Shown here piece after piece: positions 22,418-22,526 of a DNA stretch of 22,526 nucleotides. The number at the start of each line of letters is the position of its first letter. The first letter of the stretch is position 1. The DNA is from a virus. The DNA is taken from the IMG/VR virus record IMGVR_UViG_3300044608_001459, positions 1 through 22,526 of that record. One strand, 5' to 3'. The notes beneath the pieces were generated by a model. That model did no database searches, was not told where the DNA came from, and was given only the letters and a program-made list of their open reading frames with translations. The position numbers and the translations under genes were made by a program.

Positions 22418-22526
22418 ATTCAAGTTTGAAGTGCAACACGGTGGATATTTTGGGTAAAGGCCTCAAGAGGGGTAAGCCAGTTAAGGTTTTTGCGGGGTGT
22501 AAGATTTTGGTTTAAAATGATTTCTT
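22413..22526. mobile_element. IS30-family insertion sequence, one end
   Basis: The element's right-hand portion (with respect to its transposase) starts near 22413, where the R-M reading frame is cut, and continues past the window. The boundary is estimated from the transposase stop and the sequence around TGAATTCAAGTTTGAAGTGC, which resembles the terminal inverted repeats of IS30-type elements. The other inverted repeat and the target duplication are outside the window, so the exact edge cannot be fixed. Confidence 0.6.
22420..22526 (-). CDS. IS30-family transposase, C-terminal end (partial)
   Basis: Reading leftwards from the window edge, one frame is open to a TGA at 22422..22420. It encodes NLTPRKNLNWLTPLEAFTQ followed by NIHRVALQT. 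The motif R-P/T-R-K-x-L-N-W-x-T-P-x-E-x-F and the closing VALQT are hallmarks of IS30-family DDE transposases (the 'RPRK.LG..TP.E.F' C-terminus). Only about 34 codons are inside the window; the catalytic DDE region lies beyond it. The gene faces the R-M operon, and its end lies 3 bases from the truncated fourth gene. Confidence 0.8.
   Translation of the reverse strand, partial: EIILNQNLTPRKNLNWLTPLEAFTQNIHRVALQT

Noticed and set aside
1-22526. tRNA genes, attachment sites, integrase or repressor
   Set aside because: I saw no cloverleaf-like sequence, core repeat, integrase or CI-like gene; these parts of the prophage are presumably outside the window.

Overview
The window reads as the structural and replication half of a lambda/HK97-like siphophage (prophage) genome, transcribed almost entirely leftwards (minus strand). 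It is followed on the right by a rightward restriction-modification (R-M) island that runs into an insertion sequence. The combination of small-protein families (DUF6441-, DUF6362-, DUF6378-, DUF6511- and DUF3489-like) with a protease/capsid fusion is typical of prophages of Alphaproteobacteria. Base composition is intermediate, so the host is most likely an alphaproteobacterium outside the very GC-rich groups; this is inference, because no host gene is present. Family names come from recognising sequence patterns by eye, not from a search.

Layout in transcription order (right to left). 19.9-17.1 kb: an early/replication operon with a small unknown gene, a DUF669-like ssDNA-binding-type protein, a superfamily 2 helicase, a DUF6511-like protein and a Cas4/RecB-like nuclease. 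16.4-13.0 kb: a Toprim/RepA-type primase-helicase, a repeat-rich small ORF, a RuvC-like resolvase, a shortened DUF6378-like gene and a DUF6362-like HTH protein. Most of these are joined by ATGA or 1-base stop/start overlaps. 12.8-9.9 kb: a ParB-domain adenine/cytosine-N4 methyltransferase, a lone rightward DUF3489 gene and a cytosine-C5 methyltransferase. 9.9-1 kb: the packaging and virion genes: small and large terminase, gpW-like joiner, portal, protease-major capsid fusion, a strong terminator, DUF2190 protein, head-tail joiner, DUF6441 protein, tail terminator, tail tube and tail-assembly chaperone.

The chaperone at the left edge carries a complete programmed -1 frameshift signal: a GGGAAAC slippery heptamer, a 7-nt spacer and a 10-bp stem. 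It would fuse the 173-aa protein to an ATG-less downstream frame that stays open to the window edge, as in the lambda G/GT pair.

The right end (20.1-22.4 kb) is a compact rightward operon: a 56-aa ribbon-helix-helix-like protein, two tandem related cytosine-C5 methyltransferases and the first 63 codons of a fourth gene. All are joined by zero-gap or overlapping stop/start codons behind a recognisable promoter. The fourth gene ends where an IS30-family element begins, whose transposase C-terminus is on the minus strand. The simplest reading is an R-M system with one methyltransferase per strand of an asymmetric site, whose restriction gene has been interrupted by the IS.
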